Below are positions 1 to 8,258 of a stretch of DNA of 64,000 nt, piece after piece. Every line of letters starts with the position of its first letter. The first letter of the stretch is position 1. Below the pieces are notes generated by a model, which saw nothing but the letters and a program-made list of their open reading frames with translations, did not search any database and was not told where the DNA came from. Location of the stretch: the NCBI GenBank assembly GCA_965248905.1, contig CBDFKS010000007.1, positions 1,054,001 through 1,118,000 on the forward strand, written 5' to 3'. This DNA is from CBDFKS01 sp965248905. Lineage in GTDB: Bacteria > Chloroflexota > Dehalococcoidia > Lucifugimonadales > JAGWBF01. The position numbers and the translations under genes were made by a program.

Positions 1-762
1 AGTCTTCCCTAGGCGCACCAGAAGGGGGTCGTCGTAGCCCGCCTCGGCAAAGCCCTTGGCCCGCAGAATACAGCTATCGCAGTGTCCACAGGGGAACTCT
101 CCGCCCTGATAGCAGCTCCAGGTGTGCTCAAGGGGCGCTTTGATTGCCATTCCCATTTCGACTATTTGAGCTTTGGAGAGATGGATGATGGGCGTATCTA
201 TCTGGATGGGGACCTGATACTGAGTCCAGAGCTTGGAGCCGGACATCAAAGTATCGCGCACCTTCTCATAAAACTCAGGCCTGCAGTCGGGATAGCCACT
301 GTAATCTATGGCGTTGGGTGCGATGTATATATGCGCTTCAAGGCTAGTTGGCGCCACACCTTGAACCTCGATAGCCTCCAGTGCCAGGCTTTCCAACAAC
401 GCTCCAGCCATGGTTAGAAAGAAGGTGTTGCGCAGTGGCACGTATGTTATGGGTATTGCCGTACCTGGATCGTCGGGGCCGCTGTTCATATCATTTATGG
501 CCCGGTCTTGAGGAGTGGAATATCGCTCAGGGCTGGTCAGCGACGAGTACCAGGCCACCTTTGCATAGGAGGAGATGTCAACCACTTGATGGGATATGTT
601 CAACAGCCGTGCCACCTTCTCGGCGCATTGAATCTCCTGGCTATGCACCTGCCCGTAATGGAAGGTAAGGGCAGTGAGGCGCTGGACACGCCCTCTGGCG
701 TATGCGGTCACCGTGGTAGAGTCCAGTCCGCCGGAGAGAAGGGTTACCCCTATGCTACTCAT
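1..762 (-). CDS. queC: 7-cyano-7-deazaguanine synthase QueC (3' end beyond window)
   Basis: ATP-dependent enzyme that converts 7-carboxy-7-deazaguanine and ammonia to preQ0 in queuosine synthesis. The frame is open from an ATG at 762 to the window edge (254 codons, no stop), so the C-terminus is missing. Visible marks are the N-terminal PP-loop LLSGGLDSTT, the segment NAIDYSGYPDCRPEF, and the zinc-binding cysteines in SCYQGGEFPCGHCDSC near the end. It is the most downstream visible gene of a minus-strand queF-queD-queC cluster; queE is not seen and could lie beyond the edge. Family assignment is firm. Confidence 0.95.
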   Translation of the reverse strand, partial: MSSIGVTLLSGGLDSTTVTAYARGRVQRLTALTFHYGQVHSQEIQCAEKVARLLNISHQVVDISSYAKVAWYSSLTSPERYSTPQDRAINDMNSGPDDPGTAIPITYVPLRNTFFLTMAGALLESLALEAIEVQGVAPTSLEAHIYIAPNAIDYSGYPDCRPEFYEKVRDTLMSGSKLWTQYQVPIQIDTPIIHLSKAQIVEMGMAIKAPLEHTWSCYQGGEFPCGHCDSCILRAKGFAEAGYDDPLLVRLGKT

Positions 763-834
763 TCTATGACTCGTGGGGAGCAATAACATACCGGCAGCAT
801 GACTGCAGCATAAGACTTAGGGCGGTGCGCTACA

Positions 835-1260
835 TCAGGCACCATGAAACTCGGCATACTGTGTCGAAGATTCCCAGACTCGTACTCGCGAAGGAACGAC
901 ACCACAAAGCTCCTGAGTCCGTAGATAGAGCTCTCGGGCCATTACCTCCGCAGATGGGTTCTCTTCTGGGAAGACATAGACCCGACTTCCCTTCACAGAC
1001 TTGAAAGCCTCAATCAGCTCTATGTCGCGGCTATTGATGAGGAAGGCGTGGTCCCATTGCTCTTCGATCCAGCAGTTGACAGACTGCTTTAGTTCGGTAA
1101 AGTCAATCACAAACCCCAGGTCGTTAAGGGTCTCCGAAGCCACCCAAATCTCCGCTTTGTACGTATGACCGTGGGGATAAACGCACTTTCCGTTGTGCTC
1201 TAGCAGACGGTGGCCACTGGCGAAGGACAGCTCAATCCTGATCTCGTACTTGCTAACCAC
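835..1260 (-). CDS. queD: 6-carboxy-5,6,7,8-tetrahydropterin synthase QueD
   Basis: Makes 6-carboxytetrahydropterin from dihydroneopterin triphosphate, the second step of the preQ0 pathway. The 141-residue protein has the zinc site HRLLEH...CVYPHGHTY, the DFTELK segment and a C-terminal VRVWESSTQYAEF, as in the PTPS/QueD family. A longer frame upstream to 1371 overlaps queF in another frame and has no family similarity; the GTG at 1260, two bases after the queF stop, gives the normal family length. Tight spacing shows co-transcription with queF. Confidence 0.93.
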   Translation of the reverse strand: MVSKYEIRIELSFASGHRLLEHNGKCVYPHGHTYKAEIWVASETLNDLGFVIDFTELKQSVNCWIEEQWDHAFLINSRDIELIEAFKSVKGSRVYVFPEENPSAEVMARELYLRTQELCGVVPSRVRVWESSTQYAEFHGA

Positions 1261-1262
1261 GC

Positions 1263-1715
1263 CTACCCCCAGGCGCTCTCCGAGGCCGCCCCAGGGCGAG
1301 TGCCGTCTTCTACATTGACGGTAGTATGCAGACCGCCCCGGACTTTGTAATCCAGGACCACCTTCATCCATTGGGGACGGCAGAGGGCGACCAGGTCCTG
1401 GAGAATGCGGTTGGCGGCGTGCTCCTGAACGATGCCCACGTCGCGATAGGACAGCAGATAATACTTCAGAGACTTGAGCTCAATGCACTGATCGGTAGGT
1501 ATATAAGAGATCGTTAGAGTGCCATAGTCGGGGAGGCCCGTCCAAGGGCAAAGGGCGGTGAATTCGTCGGTGTCTATGGAGACCTCTGCGCCGGTGTCAG
1601 GATATTCGTATTCGAATGCGAGAAGGCAGGCGGTATCTATGGTCTCCTCACCCTTCGCGATAAGCTTCCTGTCCAGACCTTCATATCGTTCTTGTAGAGA
1701 CTGTATCGTGGCCAT
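1263..1715 (-). CDS. queF: NADPH-dependent 7-cyano-7-deazaguanine reductase QueF
   Basis: Reduces the nitrile of preQ0 to the amine preQ1 with NADPH. At 150 residues it is the short (type I) form. The nucleophilic Cys and catalytic Asp lie in FTALCPWTGLPDYG, and the NADPH/substrate segment ELKSLKYYLLSYRDVGIVQEHAAN follows. It is the first gene of the queF-queD-queC cluster, with an AGGTGGGG ribosome site just before the ATG and a promoter at 1819-1847. No preQ1 riboswitch consensus is seen in the roughly 95-nt leader. Confidence 0.95.
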   Translation of the reverse strand: MATIQSLQERYEGLDRKLIAKGEETIDTACLLAFEYEYPDTGAEVSIDTDEFTALCPWTGLPDYGTLTISYIPTDQCIELKSLKYYLLSYRDVGIVQEHAANRILQDLVALCRPQWMKVVLDYKVRGGLHTTVNVEDGTRPGAASESAWG

Positions 1716-1818
1716 TTCCCCACCTATATCAGGTATTGATTATTGACGGAGCTTGATTACCTATCTAAGAAATATCCGAGGTTGATTTGCAAAATGTGTC
1801 GTGACGATCTGCAGTAGT

Positions 1819-1847
1819 ATGATAGGTTATGAGGCCGCCTGTGTCAA
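1819..1847 (-). promoter_or_regulatory. Predicted sigma70-type promoter of queF-queD-queC
   Basis: On the minus strand a perfect -35 TTGACA (1842-1847) is followed after 17 bases by TATCAT (1819-1824). It points at queF and leaves a leader of about 95 nt. Confidence 0.7.
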
Positions 1848-1955
1848 AACATTTTACGCCTTGCCACGGCCCACCGATCGAGGTAGACTGTAGATGCTTA
1901 TTACTACCTGTAGAGAACCAGCAGGGTCATCATATTAGTTTAGAAAGGTCCGATA

Positions 1956-2192
1956 ATGGATATAACCGTCTTCACCTCTGAGCGTTGAGTGCCCTGCCAC
2001 AAAGTGATGGAGTTTCTGTCACAGAAGGGGATAGAGTTCACGGAGAAAAACGTCTCCAATGATCAAGATGCTCTGAAAGAGCTAGTGGGCATGGGATTCC
2101 GCGCTACGCCCGTAACTCTGATCAACGGCCAGAAGCTGGTCGGCTTCAGTCCTCCAAAGCTTGAGGCCGCCCTAGCGGAAGCCGCCTCATAG
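1956..2192 (+). CDS. Glutaredoxin-like protein with in-frame TGA at the active site (probable selenoprotein)
   Basis: The frame starts at ATG 1956 behind AAAGGT, reads MDITVFTSER, meets TGA at 1986-1988, and continues VPCHKVMEFLSQKGIEF to a TAG at 2190-2192. With the TGA read as residue 11 the protein is 78 residues, the usual size of NrdH/glutaredoxin-like thiol oxidoreductases, and has the cis-Pro segment ATPVTLING and the C-terminal GFSPPKLEAAL. The TGA falls exactly on the first, nucleophilic Cys of CxxC, giving UxxC. That is the expected site for selenocysteine and is seen in known glutaredoxin-like selenoproteins. A weak hairpin (GTGA 2004-2007 with TCAC 2019-2022) lies at a distance suitable for a bacterial SECIS. 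The alternative is a nonsense mutation; sel genes are not in the window. A conventional caller would start at GTG 1989 and lose the active site. Confidence 0.8.
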
Positions 2193-2517
2193 ACGAATAA
2201 TACTTCGCCTCTTGCGTCGATTCTTGCTTGCCAACCCACTCAATGGGCGGCCGCAGCGGATCAAACGCTGGCAAGTCGCGACTACCCGTCCTCACCCTTA
2301 AGTTCCTGAAAATATGCCCTGTAGCATCCGGGCCTTCAAAATCCTTAGCGGTCCATAATCTCCCTCCTTAGGCTCGATTCACCTTCCTAGGTTCCACACA
2401 TGGTCAAACCCAGGTTTTTTCGTTCCACAATTTGGCGAGCTGCTTGGCTTGTGGTTATGCTAGACTATGTGTAGTAACTAGGATCACACCTTCAAATCAA
2501 CGCACGTAATCTGTAAT
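2193..2517 (+). other. Intergenic stretch with a weak promoter candidate
   Basis: No coding frame is convincing over these 325 bases. The only signal seen is TTGGCG (2432-2437), an 18-base spacer and TATGCT (2456-2461), which could drive the VanZ-like gene about 50 bases further on. The -35 match is only moderate. Confidence 0.3.
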
Positions 2518-3003
2518 GTGGCGACCATAGACCCATTGATAGCAGAAAGACATGGCCTGAACGCCTCGTTGAAGAGGCGTATCTTGATGGGGGCACTTCT
2601 TTGCGCTACAGCCGGGTGGATGTCTGCCATCATGCTAATTGCAGCCTGGGAGAACCCTACAACGCCGGACGTGGGAGATGCTCTGGGGTCGACCCACGGC
2701 GGGTTCTGGGGTCACCTGGTCCTCTTTGGCATCTTGGGAGTTTTGATATCATCTACCGTATATTATATGAAGCGCTGGCAGCATCCGTTGCTCGGAATCA
2801 TAGCTGCTGGAATGATAGGTTTGGTCTGGGGGGCAGTCACAGAGGGGTACCAGCTAAATGTGGCCACCAGAGACTCCTCTCTCATGGACCTGCTGGCGGA
2901 CCTGATAGGCGGAATCGTCGGAGGAGTTGGCCTGGTAGTAGCGTATCGTATATTAAAAAGCCCTGCTTTGCCACGTGTGGTGGGCAAGCAATTAACTCAA
3001 TGA
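2518..3003 (+). CDS. VanZ-like membrane protein
   Basis: A 161-residue integral membrane protein with four hydrophobic segments (about residues 22-42, 64-82, 88-106 and 123-146). The pattern HLVLFGILG, then EGYQL, then SLMDLLADLIGGIVGG matches the VanZ-like family, in which an E..Q and a D..N/D..G element are conserved. The molecular role of such stand-alone VanZ-like proteins is not established. It starts at GTG 2518 without a clear ribosome site; ATG 2587 is a shorter alternative. An IS630 element begins 68 bases downstream. Confidence 0.7.
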   Translation: MATIDPLIAERHGLNASLKRRILMGALLCATAGWMSAIMLIAAWENPTTPDVGDALGSTHGGFWGHLVLFGILGVLISSTVYYMKRWQHPLLGIIAAGMIGLVWGAVTEGYQLNVATRDSSLMDLLADLIGGIVGGVGLVVAYRILKSPALPRVVGKQLTQ

Positions 3004-3071
3004 TGAAGCGTTCACGCGAGACACAGTCGGCACAGATCCCCGTAAATATGGGTGGCGAACTCTTCACACTA

Positions 3072-4291
3072 GTACTCAGTCAACCTAATTGTTGGCAGGA
3101 TAGAGATGGTGAAGCTTGACTCGGGCGTCCACAGTGGAGAATCTCCAGTCAATGGTTGCTCCGGCTTGGTTTCGTTCTGCCTCCAGGGCCGCGATCTCGC
3201 CACTCAAAGTCTCTTCATCGGCAATACGCCGGCGCAGGACTCGCCTGGCCAAGACACTGAACTCGATCTCTGCCATGTTGAGCCAACTACCGTGCTTGGG
3301 AGTGTAGTGAAACTCCAAGCGTTTGCGTATTCGCCTAGCCTCCTTGGGCTCGAAGGTTTCGTAGAGGGAAGCTGGTTTGTGGGTGTTGAGGTTGTCCAGC
3401 ACCACCCGGATCTTCTCGGACGCTGGGTAAGCTTCATCGGCCAGCCACCGCATCTGCTTAGCGAAGTCCACCATGGTACGACGTTCGGTCACTGCCACAT
3501 GCCTCCAGCCCGCCAGGGGCTCGCACAGCATGAACAGGTTTCGGGTGCCATTGCGCTGGTACTCGTAATCGTATCGCTCCCGTCGTGCCGGCTTGGGCGG
3601 GATCGGAGACCTCTTTTCCGCCAGCAACTGCTTGGAGGTCTCGTCGAAACAGACCACCGGGCGCTCTGGGTCATAGGGTTCCGCGTAAAGGTCCAGCACA
3701 TCCTCCATACACGCCACAAACTCGGCGCTCACCTGGGGAATACACCACTCCTTCTTCTGCCACGGCTTGAGACTGTTTTTTTCAACCGCTTGCGAATTCC
3801 CTCGTGGGACATGGAGGGCGCCAGCCCCAACTCCACCACCTTGTTTGCCAGGAGCCGCAGGGTCCAGTGGTCATGGCCTGGGGGGGCCTCGCTGCACGCC
3901 AGGGCAATCAGGTGCGCTTCCCCCCGCTCATCCAGTTTGGTCGGATGTCCTGGCCGAGGATCTTCCTCCAAGGCCCGCTTCAGTCCTCCCTCCAGGTACC
4001 GCCGCTTGGTACGGCACACCGTACCCGCAGACGTGTCCAGCGCCTCCACGATGCGCATCACCCCCCAGCCCGTATCTGCCTTTAGCAGAATACGGGCCCG
4101 GGCAACCTTTCGCGCTGGGCTCTTTCCCCCGCGAATCAGTCGTTCCAACTGGTCTCGTTCTTCCCTTTCCAACCGGACCACATACCGTTCTCGTCCCATG
4201 GCTGCCACCCTCCTACGTCAACACTCCTAAAAAAGGGTAGCAACCTTAGACGTTTTCTTAAACAATTACCAAAACCGAGTTGACTGAGTAC
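3072..4291 (-). mobile_element. IS630-family insertion sequence, complete copy
   Basis: The 1220-bp element has terminal inverted repeats GTACTCAGTCAAC (3072-3084) and GTTGACTGAGTAC (4279-4291). It is flanked by TA on each side (3070-3071 and 4292-4293) within the context CTAG, the target habit of IS630/Tc1-type elements. It carries one minus-strand transposase in two overlapping frames. A second copy, identical over the part that is visible, begins at 62959 in the opposite orientation. Confidence 0.92.
3085..4208 (-). CDS. IS630-family transposase in two overlapping frames (probable -1 frameshift)
   Basis: The upstream frame (4208-3729, 159 residues) has a helix-turn-helix N-terminus (LIRGGKSPARKVARARILLK, then a second HTH and GHPTKLDERGEAHLIALAC). 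The downstream frame (3732-3085, 215 residues) has the DDE domain: VVCFDET, VLDNLNTHKP and GSWLNMAEIEF. The frames meet in GTGA. About 45 bases before that is a run of seven A (minus strand) in the codons for RLKK; a -1 slip there gives NSLKPWQKKEWCIPQVSAEF, which restores the usual IS630 sequence. Both copies carry the same arrangement, so this is either programmed frameshifting or an inherited defect. Confidence 0.85.
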
Positions 4292-4304
4292 TAGAGGTGT
4301 GCCG

Positions 4305-5339
4305 TTGAACAACATTCTGGTAACGGGAGGGACCGGATTTCTGGGGACGGCTCTGGTCCGCCGCTTAGTGGCCAACGGACATAGGCCAAAGGTCTTGGAC
4401 ATAGGCGACCTCCAGGACTCGGAGCTCAATGCCAGCATCCAGTTCATCAAGGGCGACATCAGGGATACCCAGCTCGTTACCGATGCGTGCCGGGACATAG
4501 ATACCGTGTTCCACCTGGCAGCGGCGGTTCTTCCCACCAGGGGCAAAAGCACGTACGTCTCCACCAACACCGGAGGCACGAGAAATATTCTTGAGGCTTC
4601 AACCAAACACAAAGTGAAACAGGTGGTGCACATCTCCACCAGTGCCATATACGGCGTCCCCAGCAGAATGCCCGTAACCGAAGAAACAGAGTTCAGACCC
4701 ATGGGCTACTATGGAAACGCTAAATACCATGGAGAGCAGGAAATCAGGCGCTATAGAGACAGCGGGCTCAAGGTTTGCATCCTGAGGCCAAGAACCATTA
4801 TAGGCACCGAGCGGCTAGGAATATTTCACATACTTTTCGACTGGATCAAGAGAGGCAAGCGTATCCCCATAATAGGATCTGGGAATAACCTGTTCCAGTT
4901 CATAAGTGCAAGAGACGTGGTGGAGGCGTCCATCCTAGCTGCCAAGGCCGAAAGCAATGAAGATTTCAATATTGGAGCGGAGGAGTACTCTACGGTGCGA
5001 GCCGACCTGGAAGCACTGGTCAGACACGCCGGCTCCGGCTCCAAGGTGATTTCCATCCCAGCACCAATGGTGAAGCTCTCGCTACAGGTGCTGGACATAC
5101 TCAGACTTTCCCCTCTGATGGACTGGCAGTACAAGGTGGCGGACAAGCCCTTTTACTTCGACATAAGCAAGGCAAAGCGGCTCCTGGGCTGGCAACCCCA
5201 GGACAGCAACGTAAACATGTTTACCGATTCTTACGACTGGTACATCGAGCATTTCGAGGACACGGCCTCCGCCTACGGATCAACCCATCGGCAGGCAGTC
5301 CGCCAGCGCGCTCTCAAGCTGCTCAGAGGAATCTTCTGA
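4305..5339 (+). CDS. NAD-dependent epimerase/dehydratase (extended SDR)
   Basis: Nucleotide-sugar epimerase or dehydratase type enzyme. The Rossmann motif VTGGTGFLG is at the N-terminus, an acidic pair KGDIRD follows, and the catalytic YxxxK is in YYGNAK with an upstream Ser/Thr stretch HISTSAIYG. About 344 residues. A GTG at 4299 is possible, but TTG at 4305 is better placed behind AGAGGT (4293-4298). That ribosome site lies directly at the edge of the IS630 element, so the insertion has replaced the native upstream region. It leads a three-gene plus-strand group with a PHP protein and a sugar transferase, suggesting polysaccharide synthesis; the exact substrate cannot be read. Confidence 0.85.
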   Translation: MNNILVTGGTGFLGTALVRRLVANGHRPKVLDIGDLQDSELNASIQFIKGDIRDTQLVTDACRDIDTVFHLAAAVLPTRGKSTYVSTNTGGTRNILEASTKHKVKQVVHISTSAIYGVPSRMPVTEETEFRPMGYYGNAKYHGEQEIRRYRDSGLKVCILRPRTIIGTERLGIFHILFDWIKRGKRIPIIGSGNNLFQFISARDVVEASILAAKAESNEDFNIGAEEYSTVRADLEALVRHAGSGSKVISIPAPMVKLSLQVLDILRLSPLMDWQYKVADKPFYFDISKAKRLLGWQPQDSNVNMFTDSYDWYIEHFEDTASAYGSTHRQAVRQRALKLLRGIF

Positions 5340-5371
5340 TAGCCTGATACTCATCCAATAAGGAACAGCCG

Positions 5372-6022
5372 GTGCTAAAAGCCGATCTCCACATGCACAC
5401 CGCGTTCTCCCCTGACTGCGACACCCCTCCTGAAGTAGTTGTGAAACGATGTATAGCGGCTGGGCTGAACTGCATCGCCATCACAGACCACAACACTATT
5501 CGAGGAGCTCTGGAAGTAGGCAAGCTCGCCAACTTTAGAGTGATCGTCGGAGAAGAGATCAAGTCAAGCGCCGGGGACATAATCGGTCTTTTCCTGGAGG
5601 AAGAGATACCCAGAGGATTGAGCCCCCTGGAAACGGTGGGCTGTATCAAAGACCAAGGAGGCTTGGTCATGGTGCCCCACCCCTTCGACACCATCAGACG
5701 AGGCCCCCTGGCTCCGGCCGCTCTGAAACAGATCTTGCCTTACGTGGACCTCCTGGAAGTCCTCAACGCTCGGACCATCCTCCCCAGGGACCTGGAAAGA
5801 TGCCGCCATTTAGCCGAAGAGAACTCCGTCATCCCTACGGCGGTCAGCGACGCTCACACACCTGGAGAGCTGGGCTCCGCGTATATGGAGCTGGAGGATT
5901 TCGACGGCTCGGCCAGTTCATTCAAGGACGCTATTCAAACCGGACAAATCATGGGTAGCCGTTCCACGCCTCTAGTGCACTTGACTACGGCGTACGTCAA
6001 GCTAAAGAAACGATTCTTCTAG
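5372..6022 (+). CDS. PHP-domain phosphoesterase
   Basis: A 216-residue protein of the PHP (polymerase and histidinol phosphatase) fold, a trinuclear-metal phosphoesterase. The metal ligands are visible: ADLHMHTAFSPD at the N-terminus, CIAITDHNT near residue 40, GEEI near 63, MVPHPFD near residue 105 and SDAHTPGELG near residue 170. GTG start at 5372 behind AAGGA. It lies 32 bases after the epimerase and precedes a sugar transferase. Such proteins include tyrosine phosphatases of polysaccharide control and nucleotide phosphatases; which applies here is not resolved. Confidence 0.85.
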   Translation: MLKADLHMHTAFSPDCDTPPEVVVKRCIAAGLNCIAITDHNTIRGALEVGKLANFRVIVGEEIKSSAGDIIGLFLEEEIPRGLSPLETVGCIKDQGGLVMVPHPFDTIRRGPLAPAALKQILPYVDLLEVLNARTILPRDLERCRHLAEENSVIPTAVSDAHTPGELGSAYMELEDFDGSASSFKDAIQTGQIMGSRSTPLVHLTTAYVKLKKRFF

Positions 6023-6196
6023 TCGTAAAAGCGCCTGGAGTCCTGATAGTACAAAACTCCGATGGATTGGTGAAACCAGATTTCCGCCAAACAACGTCAA
6101 ATCTCATCCGTAGCGGTATTTTAATCTATACCGGACCTGAAGTAGGATAGACGCATCAACATATCCCTCGGAAAACCCATTCTCAAGAGAGATTCT

Positions 6197-6943
6197 ATGC
6201 GGCAAGACGAGATAAACCAAACCCAAGTGCCCCCTGCACAAGTCCAGAACAGCCTTATGGTCCCGCCCTGGGTCTACGGGAGACAAGGGAAGCCCGGAGA
6301 TTCGAAGACTTCTTCGAAGGTGGTCACTGGTAAAGGCTACCTTCTCAAGAGACCCTTCGACATCTTGGTAGCGGCCATCGGCTTATTAATCGCTTCTCCC
6401 CTCTGGCTGATTTTCACCATCATCATAAAGCTCGAGGACAGGGGCCCACTATTGTTCACCCAGGACCGTTGGGGAAAGGACAAGACCAAAATCCATGTCT
6501 ACAAGTTTCGCACCATGGTACCCAACGCCATGGAAAAGTTCGGCAACATGCAGGCACAGGAAAACGATCCTCGTGTAACCAAAGTAGGACGGCTTCTCCG
6601 GGCCACGAGCCTTGACGAAATGCCCCAGCTTTGGAATATCGCGAAGGGAGACATGAGCTGGGTGGGGCCACGAGCTTTACCGATCGACGAGATTCAGGTG
6701 GAAGAGGAGGGCGACCTGCCCGACGAAGCCATCCCCGGCTTCGAAACGCGTTCAAGGCTAAGGCCCGGACTCACCGGCATAGCCCAGATATTCGCCGAGC
6801 GGGACGTGCCCCGTCAGCTTAAATATCAGTACGACGCCATATACGCGGACCGCCAGAGCCTTTGGCTGGACATTCGGCTCATATATGTCTCTCTATGGAT
6901 CACGGTGCGAGCGAAGTGGGAGGCACGCGGAAGCAAGCTCTAA
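6197..6943 (+). CDS. Bacterial sugar transferase (undecaprenyl-phosphate glycosyl-1-phosphate transferase type)
   Basis: Transfers a sugar-1-phosphate to a polyprenyl phosphate to begin polysaccharide repeat units. After a polar N-terminus of about 50 residues comes KRPFDILVAAIGLLIASPLWLIFTII, one hydrophobic membrane hairpin, then the family signatures VYKFRTMVPNA, ATSLDEMPQLWNI, GDMSWVGPRALP and RPGLTGIAQI. Length 248, typical of the minimal catalytic form without the large N-terminal domain of WcaJ/WbaP. ATG at 6197 follows AAGAGAG. The 174-base gap before it shows no feature. Confidence 0.93.
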   Translation: MRQDEINQTQVPPAQVQNSLMVPPWVYGRQGKPGDSKTSSKVVTGKGYLLKRPFDILVAAIGLLIASPLWLIFTIIIKLEDRGPLLFTQDRWGKDKTKIHVYKFRTMVPNAMEKFGNMQAQENDPRVTKVGRLLRATSLDEMPQLWNIAKGDMSWVGPRALPIDEIQVEEEGDLPDEAIPGFETRSRLRPGLTGIAQIFAERDVPRQLKYQYDAIYADRQSLWLDIRLIYVSLWITVRAKWEARGSKL

Positions 6944-6977
6944 GTTACTATTTCCCATTCCCCTTGATGGTAGAGAG

Positions 6978-8012
6978 CTAGGGTGAGGGGTAAGCGTGGA
7001 AGTGGCTGGCCAGCTCTTGCGGAGCACATCTTCCGCCGGCCAAGGTTTCGAGCTTCACCGCCATTTCGGCAGGTATCAGGCCACTGAATATTTCAGGATG
7101 GGTGATCTGGGCCAGGATTTCGACGCCTTTGACAACGCGGGGCCCCGGCCGGCTGTAGTAGATGTGGTCAATCATATACACCTGGCCGGTCTTTACCGCC
7201 TCCAGTTCCCACCAACCATCCTGTCTCGCCAGCCAATGTACCTCCCTTAGACTCCTTTTGAGGTCCGAGGAACAGAGGATGAGAAAAAGCATTTCGGGGT
7301 CGTAGTTGAGCACCTGGTCCCAGCCCAGCCGGGTTGCGGGGCAACCGGGGCTGAACATCTCGTCCAGGCCACCGGCGGCTATCTTCATGTCCGGTATCCA
7401 GTGTCCTCCAGAAACAAGGGGGTCTATTCCCTCTAGTGACATTACCCTAGGTCGATGAGAGGCCTTTGCAACCTTCTTGATCACCTCGTTCACCCTTCGC
7501 TCCAAAGATTCCACCAGCTCTTCGGCTCTGGCACTGACCCCCGCTGCATCACCCACCCGCCTTATGGTCCGAAATATTTCGGACAGAGTCCTTGGGCTGA
7601 GTACCAGCACCTCGGGATGGTTTACACAAACGGCAGCTGCTTCCAAAACCTCGCTCGCATCAACGTCGCAGAAGTGGCATAGGTCTTGGGTGAGGATCAG
7701 GTCCGGGTTTTCTCTGGCGAGCCAATCGGTATCGAGGGCGTAGGTGCTCTTGCCATGGGCAGCAAACTCCCTCATCTTCTGCTCCACTTCCGCGCTTGTG
7801 AGCACGGATGGGTCCACCAGGCTGCGGCTCACCACATATTTTGTACTGGCCTCGGGAGGATAGTCGCACAGGTCGGTCACCCCCACCACCTGGTCTCCGA
7901 GGCCCAGCGCGAAGGCTATTTCAGTACCGCTGGGCAATAAGGAACAGATCTTCATGTTACACTCGTCAATCTCTACATCGGTCATATTAAACTCTTTATG
8001 GGTCAAATTCAT
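6978..8012 (-). CDS. BtuF-like cobalamin/metal-chelate binding protein without signal peptide
   Basis: The protein begins near KICSLLPSGTEIAFALGLGDQVVGVTDLCDYPPEA, the first lobe of the periplasmic binding fold of vitamin B12/siderophore ABC systems, and has the second lobe from PRVMSLEGIDPLVSGGHWIPDM. No signal peptide or lipobox is seen. ATG 8012 behind AAAGGGA is preferred; longer frames to 8210 add an unrelated N-terminus, and ATG 7955 is also possible. No permease or ATPase neighbours. Cytoplasmic BtuF-like proteins of this form occur widely but their role is unproven. The last codons run into a repeat-like TAGGGTGAGGGG stretch. Confidence 0.75.
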   Translation of the reverse strand: MNLTHKEFNMTDVEIDECNMKICSLLPSGTEIAFALGLGDQVVGVTDLCDYPPEASTKYVVSRSLVDPSVLTSAEVEQKMREFAAHGKSTYALDTDWLARENPDLILTQDLCHFCDVDASEVLEAAAVCVNHPEVLVLSPRTLSEIFRTIRRVGDAAGVSARAEELVESLERRVNEVIKKVAKASHRPRVMSLEGIDPLVSGGHWIPDMKIAAGGLDEMFSPGCPATRLGWDQVLNYDPEMLFLILCSSDLKRSLREVHWLARQDGWWELEAVKTGQVYMIDHIYYSRPGPRVVKGVEILAQITHPEIFSGLIPAEMAVKLETLAGGRCAPQELASHFHAYPSP

Positions 8013-8258
8013 TATACAGTCCCTTTGCGTTACCAGGTACCTGTTTTTTATGATGCGCCAGCTCGCACAGCGGAGATTGTGATTGTTGATGTACGCTTTG
8101 TAATCGGGTATCCTAACCCCGTGCCAGCGGTCAGACGAGACCATCAATGCCACCGGCAAGTCCACCACCATGCGAAATTCGCAGATTTGACAACATCGTA
8201 GACTCGCCATTGTGAAGCTAAGACCTACTCTAGAAACTATTAACCATCAGAGGGAACC

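Noticed and set aside
82..786. Plus-strand open frames at the left edge
   Set aside because: They are shadows of queC, which is open on the minus strand from 762 to the window edge with clear family motifs.
1261..1371. N-terminal extension of queD up to 1371
   Set aside because: It overlaps queF in another frame and has no similarity to QueD; GTG 1260 gives the normal length.
1716..1818. PreQ1 riboswitch before queF
   Set aside because: The leader lacks the short C-rich loop and A-rich tail of the preQ1-I class, and no other class is evident by eye.
8186..8220. TTGACA at about 8187 as promoter of the first GMC gene
   Set aside because: The -35 is perfect, but no acceptable -10 lies at 16-18 bases.
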